From assembly GCA_027579435.1 (NCBI GenBank), contig JANBPK010001349.1, positions 1 to 21,652 on the forward strand: 21,652 nt of DNA, given 5' to 3'. Made by a program: the position numbers and the translations under genes. Numbering within the stretch: the first letter of the stretch is position 1; the number at the start of each line of letters is the position of its first letter. Below, piece by piece: positions 9,001 through 19,981 of this stretch. This stretch comes from Candolleomyces eurysporus. Its lineage: Eukaryota; Basidiomycota; Agaricomycetes; Agaricales; Psathyrellaceae. The notes under the pieces were generated by a model. That model had not been told where the DNA came from. It made no database searches and saw only the letters and a list, made by a program, of their open reading frames with translations.

Positions 9001-12000
9001 CTCGCCTACATCCCCAACGGGAACTACTGGAACGGACACAACTGCTGGAAATGAAGAGGATCTCGAGGCCGCCCTAACTGGAGAACTTGATGCAGAACAG
9101 TCACTTCTGCTATCACCGGATGCTGCAACCGAACAGCCACGATTCGAATTGAGGGACATTAATGTCAAGTTCCCCGAAGGAAAGTTGACCGTCGTCACCG
9201 GACCTACTGCCTCGGGGAAGACTGCACTGTTGGTAAGCCACTCTTACTCCGTCGAGGGCTACACTCTTTTGCCCCAATGTTTCCTTGTTCTCTTTATCTT
9301 CCTATCTCTATGTGAGTGCAACGTAACTGATGAAGTATCTGTTTTCGTGTAGATGGCCGTCCTAGGCGAGATGACCCTCACCAGCGGAAAGATCGTGATG
9401 CACAAGAATCCCTCCCAGATCGACGAGAATGGGTTCATGCACACGCTTTCCTTCGCTGCGCAAACTCCGTGGTTGAGGCATCAGTCTATCAAGGAGAATA
9501 TCTTGTTCGGATCTCCGTTCGATGAGGAGAGGTACCGGGACGTCGTGGAAGCTTGTGCGCTAAAGCCAGACTTGGAGATGCTCGAGGATGGGGATGAGAC
9601 CGAGATTGGGGCAAGGTAAGGTCTTGTTCTGTTTTTTCGACATGATGCGAACGGATGCGAAGTAGCCGTTCGCTATTTTCGTTCTCCATCCTTCGACTCT
9701 TTCTCCTTTTCTTTCTGGAGACTTCTTGGTCCCGGGCTTGACAGTGTTGATGCTTAACTGACTTTCGGGTTTGATTGTAGGGGTGTGAGTCTGTCTGGTG
9801 GTCAGAAGGCTCGAGTTGCGTTGGCCCGTGCTGTCTACGCTCGAACCAAGTATGTTCTATTGGACGATCCTCTGAGCGCCGTGGTATGTCGTATTTTTAG
9901 CCAACTTTCTTGTCAGAATTCGGTTACTGATAATTCCTCGCAGGATAGCCACACCTCGCGTTACCTGTACGAGAAGCTGCTCTGTGGACCGTTGCTCGGA
10001 AACCGCACTGTGGCAAGTCCCCTTCATTCCCTTCCCCAGCAGACTCGACGTGATCTAAACGACGTTCTTAATAGGTTCTGGTTACTCACCATGTTGAGTT
10101 GGTCCTCCCAGGCGCATACTACCTCGTGCGCATGCTTGATGGCAGAATCGACACCCAAGGCACAGTTGAAGACCTCCGAGACCAAGGCGTACTGGAACAC
10201 ATCACGTACGATGCTGCCGCTGACCTACACAAGGACGAAATGGCACTTGCAGCAGCCAAGGAGGCTTCAGCCGAGAGTAGTAGTAGCAACGGTGAGGGTG
10301 ACGCAGAGGATCCCGCTGCCACTCCTGGCGAAGCGAAGAAACCTAGAAAGCTTGTCAAGGACGAACACAGGGAGACTGGAGGGGTGAAATGGTCGATCTA
10401 TAAGAGCTACCTCGAAGCTTCGTAAGGATATATTCTCTATCTGTGTGCCTTGGGGTTTTGGCTGATTGCGTCGGATGCAGGTCTTATTGGATATGGGGGT
10501 TCTTGGCTTTCATGGTCGTCGTTGTGCAACTGTTGGGCGCCAGCGAGAAGATCTGGATCACAGTTAGTAGTATTGCTTTCTTCTGACACCTTGTTGGAGG
10601 TCTAGTTTCTGATGGCGCTTCTTGCGTATCATAGATCTGGGGAGAGGCATATCCCGGCAGTGCGCCTCCTGCATTCTTTTCCTTCAGGTCTTTTGCTTCT
10701 ATGACGGATCATGAAGTCATTCCGGAAGACATTTACTCGCATTCACACTACCACGACACCATTTATCACTCGCTAGCGAACAATGCCGCTACTAACGGCA
10801 CATTTGGTATTGACTGGCCTGATGCTTCGCTGCATCCGTTTTTCTACGTTGGTATCTACGGTGGGATTGGTATCGCTATTGCACTCGCCAATGTCTTGTC
10901 GGTTACCGCGCAGTATACTGCTGCTTTGAGAGCGTCGAGGGTACTGTTCCAGTACGTCACCTTCATTCATCCGTTATGATAATGGTATGTTGATTGGGTT
11001 GTTTAGGAAGCTTCTTGTCTCTGTTGTTCGAGCGACATTCAGGTTCCACGATACCACCCCTCAAGGTATGTTGACCTTTATTGTAGTATTCCGACTCGAT
11101 TGCTAATCCTGCACTTTGACTAGGCCGAATGCTGAATCGATTCGGGAAGGATATCGAAACCATCGACTCGTCTCTAGCTGGTTCTCTGCAAGCTGTCAAT
11201 ACGGCGCTGGCAAGCTTCTTCGCTGCCATTGTGATCATTGCGTACGTGGCCGATTCATTGGTTTCATCCGTATCTATCGGAATCCAGCATCCTGACATTC
11301 GGCCCCTCAGTGTCGTGTTCCCGTATTTCCTGATTCCAGCTTTCTTCATTGGATTTGCGTACCGAGAACTCGCAATTGGTTACCTCAACACAGGTCGAGA
11401 CTTGCGAAGGATGGAATCTAACTCTCGTTCGCCCATCTTCTCCGACTTTGGGGAATTGTTGGAAGGCATCGTCACTGTTCGTGCATTCTCTGCTGAGAGA
11501 CGGTTCTTGAATAACCTACATGCGAAGATTGACATAACCACCAAGGTAAGTCGATAGCATGCAATCCGTGCTTAATAGGCTTGAGCTAATATGCTCTTCT
11601 CCACGTAGATGTGGTGGTCATTCTGGATGACGAATCGATGGCTTTTGTTGAACTTTGATGCCCTTGGTGCTTTATCCGTGCTAGTGACGACTCTGTTTTC
11701 CATTTCGACGTTGTCCAAGGGTGCCGGCATGGCTGGATTGTGTATCACAAGCGCAATGACGTTCACTTCTTCAGGTATGTGTTGGACTTCGCTTCCTACC
11801 CTGTACAATCAATATTGACTCATTTCGTGGACAGTTTATTGGGCTTGTCGATTCTGGACAGGTGAGTCTTCAACCATAGGTGTGACTTGAGTTTTACTGA
11901 GCCCTTTTCATCAGCTTTGGAGTTGGATTTGAAGTGAGTTTGAACAACGGTCTGACTATGGTGGGTGCTGACTTCCATATCCGCAGCTCCGTTGAACGAG

Positions 12001-13331
12001 TGGTCGAATAGTAAGCTTTGTATAACACCTTTTGCACGCTGTTACTCATGCTTCTATGTAGCCTTAATCTTCCTCAAGAACCTCCAGCGACAATTGAATC
12101 TCACCGACCACCAGCTTACTGGCCTTCCAGCACGAGCGATTCCCTGGTCACGGTGGAAAACCTCGTCGTGAAGTATGCCCCTGATCTGCCAGCTGTTCTA
12201 CATGATGTGTCCTTTAGCTTGAAAGCCGGCGAGCGCATTGGCTTGCTAGGTCGCACCGGAAGCGGAAAGTCAACACTTGCAATGAGCATCTTGCGCTTTG
12301 TGGACCCTGTGGAAGGGAGAATCCTCATCGACGGGATAGATATCTCGACTATCGGTGTTCACGATTTGCGGTCGAGATTGACGTTCATACCCCAAGTACG
12401 TGGTCAGGTTTCTATTCGTTGACCCTTGCCTCATCGTTTGCAGGATGCCGCGCTCTTCTCGGGTACATTGCGAGAGAATTTGGATCCCTTCGGTGAGTGA
12501 CTCCGAGTAAGAAGCGAAACCTTGCGAAATTGTATTGATTGAAATTATAATCAGATGAACACACCGATGCTGAACGCATCGACGTCCTTCGGCGGGTTCA
12601 CCTCATCACGGATAGTGCTGGTGTCTCTAGAGGTCCATCTCGCGAGCAATCAGCCGCACCCTCTCGGGCTCATTCTCGTGCTGCGTCTATCATCAACGTT
12701 GAACGCGAAGTCAGTGGATCAACACAAGGCCCTTCGGATGCAATCTCAATCGCCGCTTCGAATACCGAAATTGACCCCAAGGCAAAGATCAATCTGGACA
12801 CGAAGGTTTCTCCAGGCGGCACCAACTTCTCCCAGGGGCAACGACAGCTCATAGCTATGGCCCGGGCCTTGTTGAGGAGAAGCTCGATCATTGTGCTTGA
12901 CGAAGCTACCAGCAGTATCGACTTCTCCACGGATGCCAAGATTCAGACAGCGATTCGTGAAGAGTTTGGTGGAAGCTTACTTTTGACTGGTTTGTCTGGT
13001 TCTCTTGACGCTATGCTTCTCCAGCTGTTAACATGACCTGCAGTTGCACATAGGTTGAGGACTGTCATCGACTATGATAGACTGATAGTCCTAGACAAAG
13101 GACAGGTATGCGTTCCCGTGTGTGCCAATATTCGGATTTCTTGCTGACATGCATGTGCAGGTCGTCGAGTTTGATACTCCCTACAATCTCATCCGGAGAG
13201 AGCATGGTATCTTCCGACAGATGTGCTTGAAGAGCGGCACGTTCACCGAGTTGGAAGCTACGGCAAAGGCTAAAACTGAGCAGGATGAACAAATGGCTCT
13301 GGTCGCCCCTTCTCATACTAACGACTCATGA
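6090..13331 (+). CDS. Full-length ABCC (MRP-type) ABC transporter, 32 exons, 1765 aa
   Basis: ATP-driven membrane exporter of the ABCC subfamily. Exon starts-ends: 6090-6755, 6804-6976, 7017-7076, 7125-7187, 7243-7550, 7607-7770, 7827-7866, 7920-7959, 8018-8171, 8246-8336, 8393-8514, 8578-8603, 8657-8702, 8768-9232, 9353-9615, 9781-9883, 9944-10012, 10075-10421, 10481-10562, 10635-10951, 11007-11065, 11124-11241, 11311-11545, 11609-11774, 11835-11861, 11915-11933, 11987-12010, 12062-12395, 12444-12492, 12555-12989, 13044-13105, 13161-13331 (5298 nt, in frame). Five N-terminal membrane helices (about 34-209) form TMD0, then TMD1. NBD1 has Walker A GPTASGKT (796-803), LSGGQ (898-902), Walker B LLDD (920-923) and His956. 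TMD2 follows. NBD2 has GRTGSGKS (1479-1486), FSQGQ (1635-1639), VLDE (1657-1660) and His1691. The Asp at 923, where NBD2 has catalytic Glu, fits the asymmetric ABCC pattern. Substrate and membrane (plasma or vacuolar) are unknown. Weakest junctions: exon 2 (GTCCGT donor) and exon 17 (GC donor). Confidence 0.93.
10013..10074 (+). other. Probable GC-AG intron in NBD1 of the ABCC transporter
   Basis: The donor is GTG|GCAAGT and the acceptor AATAG. Using GC as donor gives NRTVVLVTHH, which has the family spacing RTV-x-LVTHH. Using the neighbouring GT (GTGGCA) stays in frame but loses one residue. GCAAGT is the classic context of the rare GC-AG intron class. Confidence 0.7.
11242..11310 (+). other. 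69-nt intron, length 3n and without in-frame stop, in TMD2 of the ABCC transporter
   Basis: The donor is GTACGT, the acceptor CCCTCAG, and a branch-like CTGAC lies inside. Removal joins IVIIA to [10 protein letters not shown], the usual ABCC arrangement. Read through, the segment adds 23 residues within a transmembrane helix. Confidence 0.75.
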
Positions 13332-14114
13332 TGCAACTCATGGCGTAAACTAATGGCTTTCCTAACATATCGTTCGCATGTACTCATCTTTCCGGAGTTT
13401 TTATACACACTTTACCTGCTATTGAAGTACATCAAGCGCGTTCACAGTCATAATTTCAAGGTGATTTCAAGTCTCATTTCGTGACCCAATTCATCCAGTT
13501 CGCGAAATTCTGTTGTGGGAGCGGCGCCACCTTTCGGAGTCTGAACTCCTAGAGACTGCGGTGTGTCCATTGAGACTCGTAGAATATCTATAAAGGGGTC
13601 TGTTGAACTCTATGGGACTCCGTTTATACAACGGAAGACAGTTTAAATGAGAAAGAATGCGAGCAATTTACTATCCCAGAGGGCGATGCGGCATTGCGCG
13701 CGGTTGGGAGTCCCCCTCCATGTCCACACCCCCTGGTTTTCACTCAAATCAGTGGAATGTTCGGAGATGGTTTCGGAAGAATGACGAAATTAGGTCGAAA
13801 TCAAACTCTAAATTAGCCTAAGGTTGGCTCTAAACTGTGAGCGGGCCCACCTTGACTATCGTCAGACAATGCCAGACTGAGTACTGCGCACTGCCCGAAT
13901 CAAACTCACGGTGGCTGGCACCCTGAAATGTAACGTTCAAGACATAGTAATATAGTATGTGATATGACAAGGTGTTTTAACTAGGAAGGAACAAGAGTTC
14001 TAGATGTAGATAAGGTGTGGGTATACAAATGTCCAAACAAGATGTCACATTCATTCAACAACAAAGGAACGGGTCCAAGTGGAAAAACTGACATAAAGTG
14101 GTACAAAGGACGAT
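13332..14114. other. Convergent intergenic region, no gene seen
   Basis: This lies between the stop codons of the transporter (+) and the secreted-protein gene (-). It should contain both 3' UTRs. I see no long open frame, RNA gene or clear repeat. Confidence 0.5.
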
Positions 14115-15368
14115 TTAATTCCCGTTAGTTGGATTCACGTAGCGTAGTTCCTGTTAAAGCACGCGAAATTCAGCACCGTTTTCATCATGGATGCACTGAA
14201 TCACTTACAACTTCGAAGTCGTCGTTGAAGTCGTTGCTGTAGCCGCTGTTGATGGCGAAGTAAATTCGCTTGGGATCGTTGGCGGGACCCGGATTCTCCC
14301 GCATCCAGAACTTAACCTGATTACCGTTCCATGTAACTGCCATACCATCATAGTAACAATTTAGAAAAGGCAAAGAGCGGTTTTCAACACTACGCACCGG
14401 ACACATCGTCGGCATTGATCTTGGACCAAACGGCGGAGCGCGAATAAGGCTAAAGAGAACCACATTCAGCTACAGTTACCACTATCAAAAGGAAACAGCC
14501 TACCGTGTTGTTGGACCCGAAGCCAGAGTCGTTCGAATTTCCATCCTCAACTAGATCTGAACTCTGTACTGCTTTGACGGGTAACACATAGTTCCTCCCA
14601 GAACTGCATTTTGTTGCGAACGGAGCCGATCAGCGAGGTGCGTGACGGGATCGTCAATCAGATTCGTACCGCAGAGCTAGGCCAAGATATTTTTCGTTAC
14701 CATTCTCGCCCTTTCAGGAGAAAGATGTCAGGGAGCCCATCGCGTAGATATTTGAGACAGACACTCACATCGATGGCCAAACTAAATGGACCATTGTTGC
14801 TGGGTACGAGCACTTCGAGACATCTATTCTTGTTATTGGTGACGCCAAATCTGTAGAGGTTTACGAGTGAGGTGGATGCCATGATACGTTGCAATCGACA
14901 AGTAACTCACGTTCCAGTACCTGAGACAAAGAGGTCGCTGATATAGCTGGTGGGGAAGCCACCAGTGTTCCCTTTCTTCTTGACTTCGATGCATCTGCGC
15001 TCGCTGTAGCGGTTGAAAATTAGTACTAACATCTTCTGACATTGCGGAGGACACGAACTATGAAATACCGGAGGGCTGGGACCTCCATCTGGCGACTGAA
15101 CTTCGTCGTTAACGGTCTGAAGGATGGGCGCACATGGGCGGCACTCACCAACTCCAGTCCTTGTAGGATACAGGGATCGTGGAGGCAAAGGTGGAAGTCC
15201 ACGACGGAGGCGCTCCCCATTAGTCATAATTTCGCGGGCCTCAATAGTGCGACTAGCAGCCTGGCGCCTCGCCACAGCGTACTCGGGGGAGATGGCCCCA
15301 GCTGCACCGAAATAGGCGAGAGCAACCAGAGCGCAGAATAAGGGTTTCAACACATTCAAGGAGAGCAT
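14115..15368 (-). CDS. Secreted protein of unknown function with MTN-ER-GLPPLPP motif; 9 exons, 262 aa
   Basis: I rebuilt this on the minus strand: 15368-15149, 15095-15059, 15003-14911, 14850-14769, 14710-14670, 14603-14504, 14449-14398, 14336-14209, 14150-14115 (789 nt, in frame, stop TAA). Residues 1-25 form a clear signal peptide. Residues 47-63 carry EIMTNGERLRRGLPPLPP, a motif I associate with secreted Agaricomycete proteins of unknown role; that link is from memory. A Ser/Pro/Arg linker follows, then a region rich in short hydrophobic strands and Gly/Asn turns (about 90-257), which suggests a beta-sandwich; this is inference. The mature protein has only two Cys (90 and 127), both in C-[IL]-E-V contexts, hinting at two repeated strands. 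No catalytic motif is recognised. Exon 2 is the least certain, because two other splice choices also keep the frame. If the last intron is retained, the C-terminus becomes VVSDSVHP. Confidence 0.75.
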
Positions 15369-15472
15369 GGTTGAATTAAAAGAGCGGAAGGTTCAAAAAG
15401 AGTGTGGGTGTTGGTTCTGCGTCGGGGTGGAAGATGAAAAGCCAACGGTAGCCTCTGTAGTGGGTTGACAGG

Positions 15473-15480
15473 TATTTATT
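15473..15480 (-). promoter_or_regulatory. TATA-like element of the secreted-protein gene
   Basis: On the minus strand this reads AATAAATA. It lies 105 bases before the ATG, a distance similar to the TATA box of AA9 gene 2 and usual for fungal genes. Confidence 0.4.
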
Positions 15481-15980
15481 ACTTCGGGTGCCCGCTGGAT
15501 CGACTGTCCAAGGTTGACAGATCTTTGTTGGGATCGGCCGGACGCGTCGCCCTGGCGCTTACTTACCTGACAGGATCGCGGTCGAATTCGGTTCATGATG
15601 GTGAACGGTATATTATTCATATTGAACCTGTCAACGATCGGAAGGATAGATTAAATTATGGAAGGTTAAATCAAGGCGCACGGCGTGTTCGCCATTGAAA
15701 GCTTTTACAGCATGTCGTCCCCGTCGATGAAATTAAAGCCAGGGTTCTGGAACGTGTTTACGCTGGCGAAATACCTGGCTGAGTTACGACAGCTAGAACC
15801 CCTAAAAATGGCCTTCCCGAATATCCCCAGAGCCGAAAAGGCGAAAAGCGCCCGTGCATCGTTCAAAATCGGCAATTTTTTTTTGGGCGCTTCGAGCCCT
15901 TGGATCCCCACGATCTGTCGTGTTTGTGTCGGCAAACTCCTCGGAGAGTCAAGCCTCCCGCCAATTTTAAAGGAACGGCC

Positions 15981-16000
15981 TGTCCGGGCGCACCTGGACA
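15981..16000. repeat. Dispersed palindrome copy 1 (imperfect 20-bp inverted repeat)
   Basis: TGTCCGGGCGCACCTGGACA pairs its TGTCC and GGACA ends; the inner part contains one G-T pair and one mismatch. ACCTGGACACTCG within and after it is repeated exactly at copy 3. Confidence 0.6.
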
Positions 16001-16914
16001 CTCGACTTTCTGTCTGCTTACTCTTTGCTACTAAGGCAGTATCCCTGCTTTTCGCTCGACAAGCTGTTTCCATTACTGTACCATGCAAGTTGACCTAAAT
16101 ACGCTAGAAATACAAAAACATACTGGATTACGTGCTGGATTGGACCCGTTGAGTCTCGTCTGTTGTCATTTGTAGCTCAGAATGAAATTGTCTAAGCTAG
16201 TTACTTCCATAAATTAAATAGGAACTAGCACTATGTCTCTGCCTCCGTTTTTTTCCTTGGGAAGATCAAAGATGTAGGGCTATCGACGGCGGTATTTGGA
16301 TGGATTGCCATCCGAGCTTGTCCTGTTCAGGAGGCTGTGCCTAACATTCCGCTCTTTCTATTCGCTCTAGTCTCCCATAGTATGTAGCTGGGTTGCTCAG
16401 ACAGGTGAGGCCATCCTTACCTCAAGATTTAGTTCCGATTCCCACTATCTAGATATGCATCCACAAATTCTGACTGGAACTCAGCACTCTGAGTCAGCTC
16501 TCACCCGATCTTTGGTCGTTTACCACTGATCGTCAACCTACCTCTGGTACTCTGATTAACTTAGCCTTTTCCTTGACGAGGGCTGTCCATATCCCTTTTT
16601 TCCATGCAGTTGCCATGCACTACTTCAGCCAATCTCTGGTGTTCTGCGTATGTGAACTGCTTGCAATATGATTGGTCTTCACTGCTTATTGACAGGTCCG
16701 TATCAATCGCATAAACAATCCTCAGTTCCCTCTATAATACGTCTACTCACCTTTGAATGCACTCTCAATGAAATTGCATTCTCGTGCAAGACACAGATTC
16801 ACGACTTACAACACGAGAACAAAGGATACAAAGATCTGACATTTATCATGTGATCTATGACCATGAAAACAAATAAATGTTGGTCTAGTTTCCTGGAACC
16901 CTCGACCAACCATA

Positions 16915-16932
16915 CCCGGACTAAGTGTCCAA
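16915..16932. repeat. Dispersed palindrome copy 2 (diverged)
   Basis: CCCGGACTAAGTGTCCAA has GGAC and GTCC arms around TAAGT. It resembles copy 4 (TTAGT loop) more than copies 1 and 3, and may be its degraded relative. Confidence 0.4.
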
Positions 16933-16952
16933 GAATCAGATAGAAATTGCCC

Positions 16953-16970
16953 GTCCAGGCGTACCTGGAC
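16953..16970. repeat. Dispersed palindrome copy 3 (perfect 7-bp arms)
   Basis: GTCCAGGCGTACCTGGAC has exact 7-bp arms and a CGTA centre. It is followed by ACTCGG, and ACCTGGACACTCG matches copy 1 exactly. Confidence 0.65.
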
Positions 16971-17972
16971 ACTCGGTATCTTTCTTATTCAATCAAGTCA
17001 AGAAGGACAGAGAATAGGTCCGATTTCAGTTGGTCTTTGAGAAAAACTGAGAGCAACCGTATACATATCATTACAGGGTGCCAGTCACCGAGCAACAAAC
17101 TGGGCCGCGGTCTCGCCTTGATTCTCTACCTTCAAGCTCACCAATCCAATTCACCATGAAAAAGTTCTACATGGCCATTCTCTCTTCTGCCTGCCATTGC
17201 CTATCCAGCTCTTTGATGATGCTACACACCGGTGAAGCATTGCATTGGCAACGTGATATTCTCTTTAGCTTTCAATAAAATGTGCCAAAGACGGCCCCCC
17301 NACTAATTATCGCCTTTGCTTGTTGAGATACACCGTCCTAGGTGCATAGCCCCATAGTCATAACATTGAAGGTATAGTATAGCCACAATGCTGGGGTGTA
17401 AGTTTGAGTGGCCGTGATTCCCCATGACCGTAGCTGATGTTTGTTCTCCTACCTGTTATCTGCGACAACCTACAGCGGTCCTGAGTATTACCTCGATGGC
17501 AGTGGTTTCACGTCTTACTCAAGAATCAAGCTTGTCCATCCTCACCTTTTTCTGGTGGCACTGTTTTGCTGTCCGCTGCTTGAATGGAGGGGTCCCTCCT
17601 TTACACCACTCTTTCATCTGATCGTCCATGTTTGAACTGGGGAGGTTCCACTTTCACTGCCTGATGTCTACTCGCAGATCACAGCCACATGGACGGTTGT
17701 CGGTTATTAAAAGACTGTTGAATTCTACCAAGAAAATGGGAAAAAAAAATCTGAATCACAGAGCAAGAAGTAGTAAAATCCAAGAAGATTAAGAAAGGGC
17801 TGTTGAGATGAGGCAAGCCAATACGTTGTAATGCAACGCGAGAAGAGAACATAGACCGATCCGAATTGTTCGGAACACTGTCTACACGTGATTTATTTCC
17901 ATATATAGTAAAAAATGTAGGTCGCCGTTTTTTGCGTTCGCTTTCAAAACCCCAGTGTGTCAAAACCATAAA

Positions 17973-17991
17973 CCTGGACTTAGTGTCCAGG
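17973..17991. repeat. Dispersed palindrome copy 4 (arms in the opposite order)
   Basis: CCTGGACTTAGTGTCCAGG has exact 7-bp arms around TTAGT. The arms are those of copy 3 with the order swapped, so the site could be the far end of an element that begins at copy 3. Confidence 0.6.
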
Positions 17992-19893
17992 AACATTTGT
18001 CTGGTTTGGCAAAAATGTGTCCGAAAATTGCTCCTGACATACCGCCAGGTTCTCAGAGATCCCACGATTGCACTCTAAAGTGGGATTGCAACAGGGGTGT
18101 AACAGAAGATGCCCGGATTGAACAGTGATCATTACCGGTTTGAGGCATTCACGATCAACTCGGGCACTTGATGGCACTCTTCATCCAGGTCGATTCGGCG
18201 CTCAACACTGTGAGAGCAATACCACAGCCTGAGTGACATCGGGTCTTTGATCGCTGAGGAGGATTCTGCAGTTGACGATGACTAGCGCTGCGACCAAGGA
18301 ATACAGTGAAATGATCACCAGAAGCCGACGAAATGTCCTGTATTCTAGGAACGTTGGCTTTCTTGTAAAACATTGGATTCTGACGAACTGTGTAGATGGC
18401 TTGAGGAAAGTCTTGCCTACCGATGACTACTGGTGACTCTCAAGCGCTAAGCTGAAATAAAGCTCGAGTATTATATCCTGATAGATTGCCGAGGGTACCC
18501 AAGAAGGTCGCGAAAAGCCGAGACTGCGCAGTGCTCCTCCTAGCCGGCCCGCGGGGTTTTCTTTCGAGCTCCGTCATATTTTACTACACTCACCCGTTTC
18601 GGCAGCATCCGTGGTTGCTGTTGAGATCGTCGTTTGGCTCGTCGCGGTCACTGGCCTCCGGCACTGACCGTCAGACTGAGGGGGTGAAGAGCAGCAAGGA
18701 AGAGGGTGACGTCCGGCAGCCACGCAAAATGCCTCAGCCTCTGTTGGTCGCAGCATCCGAGTCGGACGCAGGCGACCAGGTTTTGAATATTGAGACGGAG
18801 TTCAAATGCTTTGCTGCGATAAGTATTAGGACTTACGGTAACCAAACATCCAACACGCTAATCAAATTCTGCGACAGATGAACCGTTTGGTAGAGGGACT
18901 GGTTATCATTTCATCTTCCCTTTTTAACACTTTTCCGGGACCGACCCAGGTACACACGGGACGCACCGCCTCAGTGTGCTCACCGAGATTTGCGAACCTC
19001 AGCACGACTCGAGAGAAAACTCGAAATCAAACATTTAATGTGATTCTTGCTTGGTCTCCAATTAGATGCATACAACGGACAGGTTACCCTTCGCCAATGG
19101 CACGTGCAGGCCTATTCAGGTGCCGGCATATAGAGCATTAGTTTTTCGACAGAAAATTGTCGAATCTCATCTGACCCCTCGATCACGGATTTTGGTTTCA
19201 AAGCGTCAGGGACCTGTTTCCGAACCAGAAGGGCGCCCCCGGTGTATGCGACTGTGCAACTTGCAGTAATGCTGAGCTCGCCACGAATATGCTGTCATCG
19301 AGAATAATTGATTCGGCTCAAACTGATTGTGAGAGACCCTATTTCCTTGAGTTGATTGTGTCCTGGTAGGCTGGTACTAATAGGCGCCTGCCAAACAGCT
19401 GCTCAGTGATGTGCTTGGTAGTGTGGGTGTCACGGTGATGCAGACTCATCACCTCGGAACGGAGGCGGGCAGAGGCCGCTATCGCAAAGTCGGCAACTGA
19501 CCGATCAGTTCAGAAAACAGATATGTTTGGGCAGTCTGTATCAAGACCTCAAGCATCGGGAATCACTGGTACCACGGAACCTGGGATAGCGAAGATGACG
19601 CTTGAGTTCCATTTACCCTACATTATGTTGATTTGAATGTTGCTTCCTAAATCACAGCCTCTTTTCCCGCAGCTCCGGGAGTTCAGTTACACCAATTGAC
19701 CGGTTCACTATCTCAAGTGGGGGGTTTCGACTATATTCGGGGATCATCGTGGCAGAAGACAAACAGACTCCCCCGGCAGAAGCATGACGTGACAGCTTCT
19801 GCCCCTTAGACGATCTCAGATCTGTAGTATCTCCCTCAGGCCTGGCTTGGAATCGGGACATACGCTCAACGATTTCGCGTTCGAGAGCAATTG

Positions 19894-19901
19894 TATAAGA
19901 A
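19894..19901 (+). promoter_or_regulatory. TATA-like element before the DUF6593-type gene
   Basis: TATAAGAA lies about 88 bases before the ATG at 19982. Spacing and sequence are plausible but not decisive. Confidence 0.35.
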
Positions 19902-19981
19902 CCCATACGATGAAGCCGTTCGTTCACCAGAACCCAGCATCCATTTCCACCTTCCAAACACCAGCGACGTCATCACAGTAA

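Larger units (their letters stand above)
15481..19890. other. Gene-poor region of about 4.4 kb with dispersed palindromes
   Basis: Apart from the palindromes listed separately, I find no gene that stands up. Frames open on both strands at once (around 15.70-16.09 kb and 18.49-18.88 kb) lack family features. Minor traces are an F-box-like peptide reading near 16.29 kb (+) and a hydrophobic reading near 18.2-18.4 kb (-); both look like decayed fragments at most. One unresolved base lies at 17301, after a C run. Confidence 0.5.

Noticed and set aside
15685..16098. Open frames of about 130 codons on both strands
   Set aside because: The plus frame begins only with GTG, both lack domains, and the simultaneous openness of both strands points to composition.
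18486..18881. 131-codon plus-strand frame
   Set aside because: It has no ATG near its beginning and a composition without domain features, and competing frames are open on the minus strand.
19652..19957. 101-codon minus-strand frame just upstream of the DUF6593-type gene
   Set aside because: Its start lies 24 bases from the DUF6593 ATG and the frame covers that gene's probable promoter. No family is recognised.
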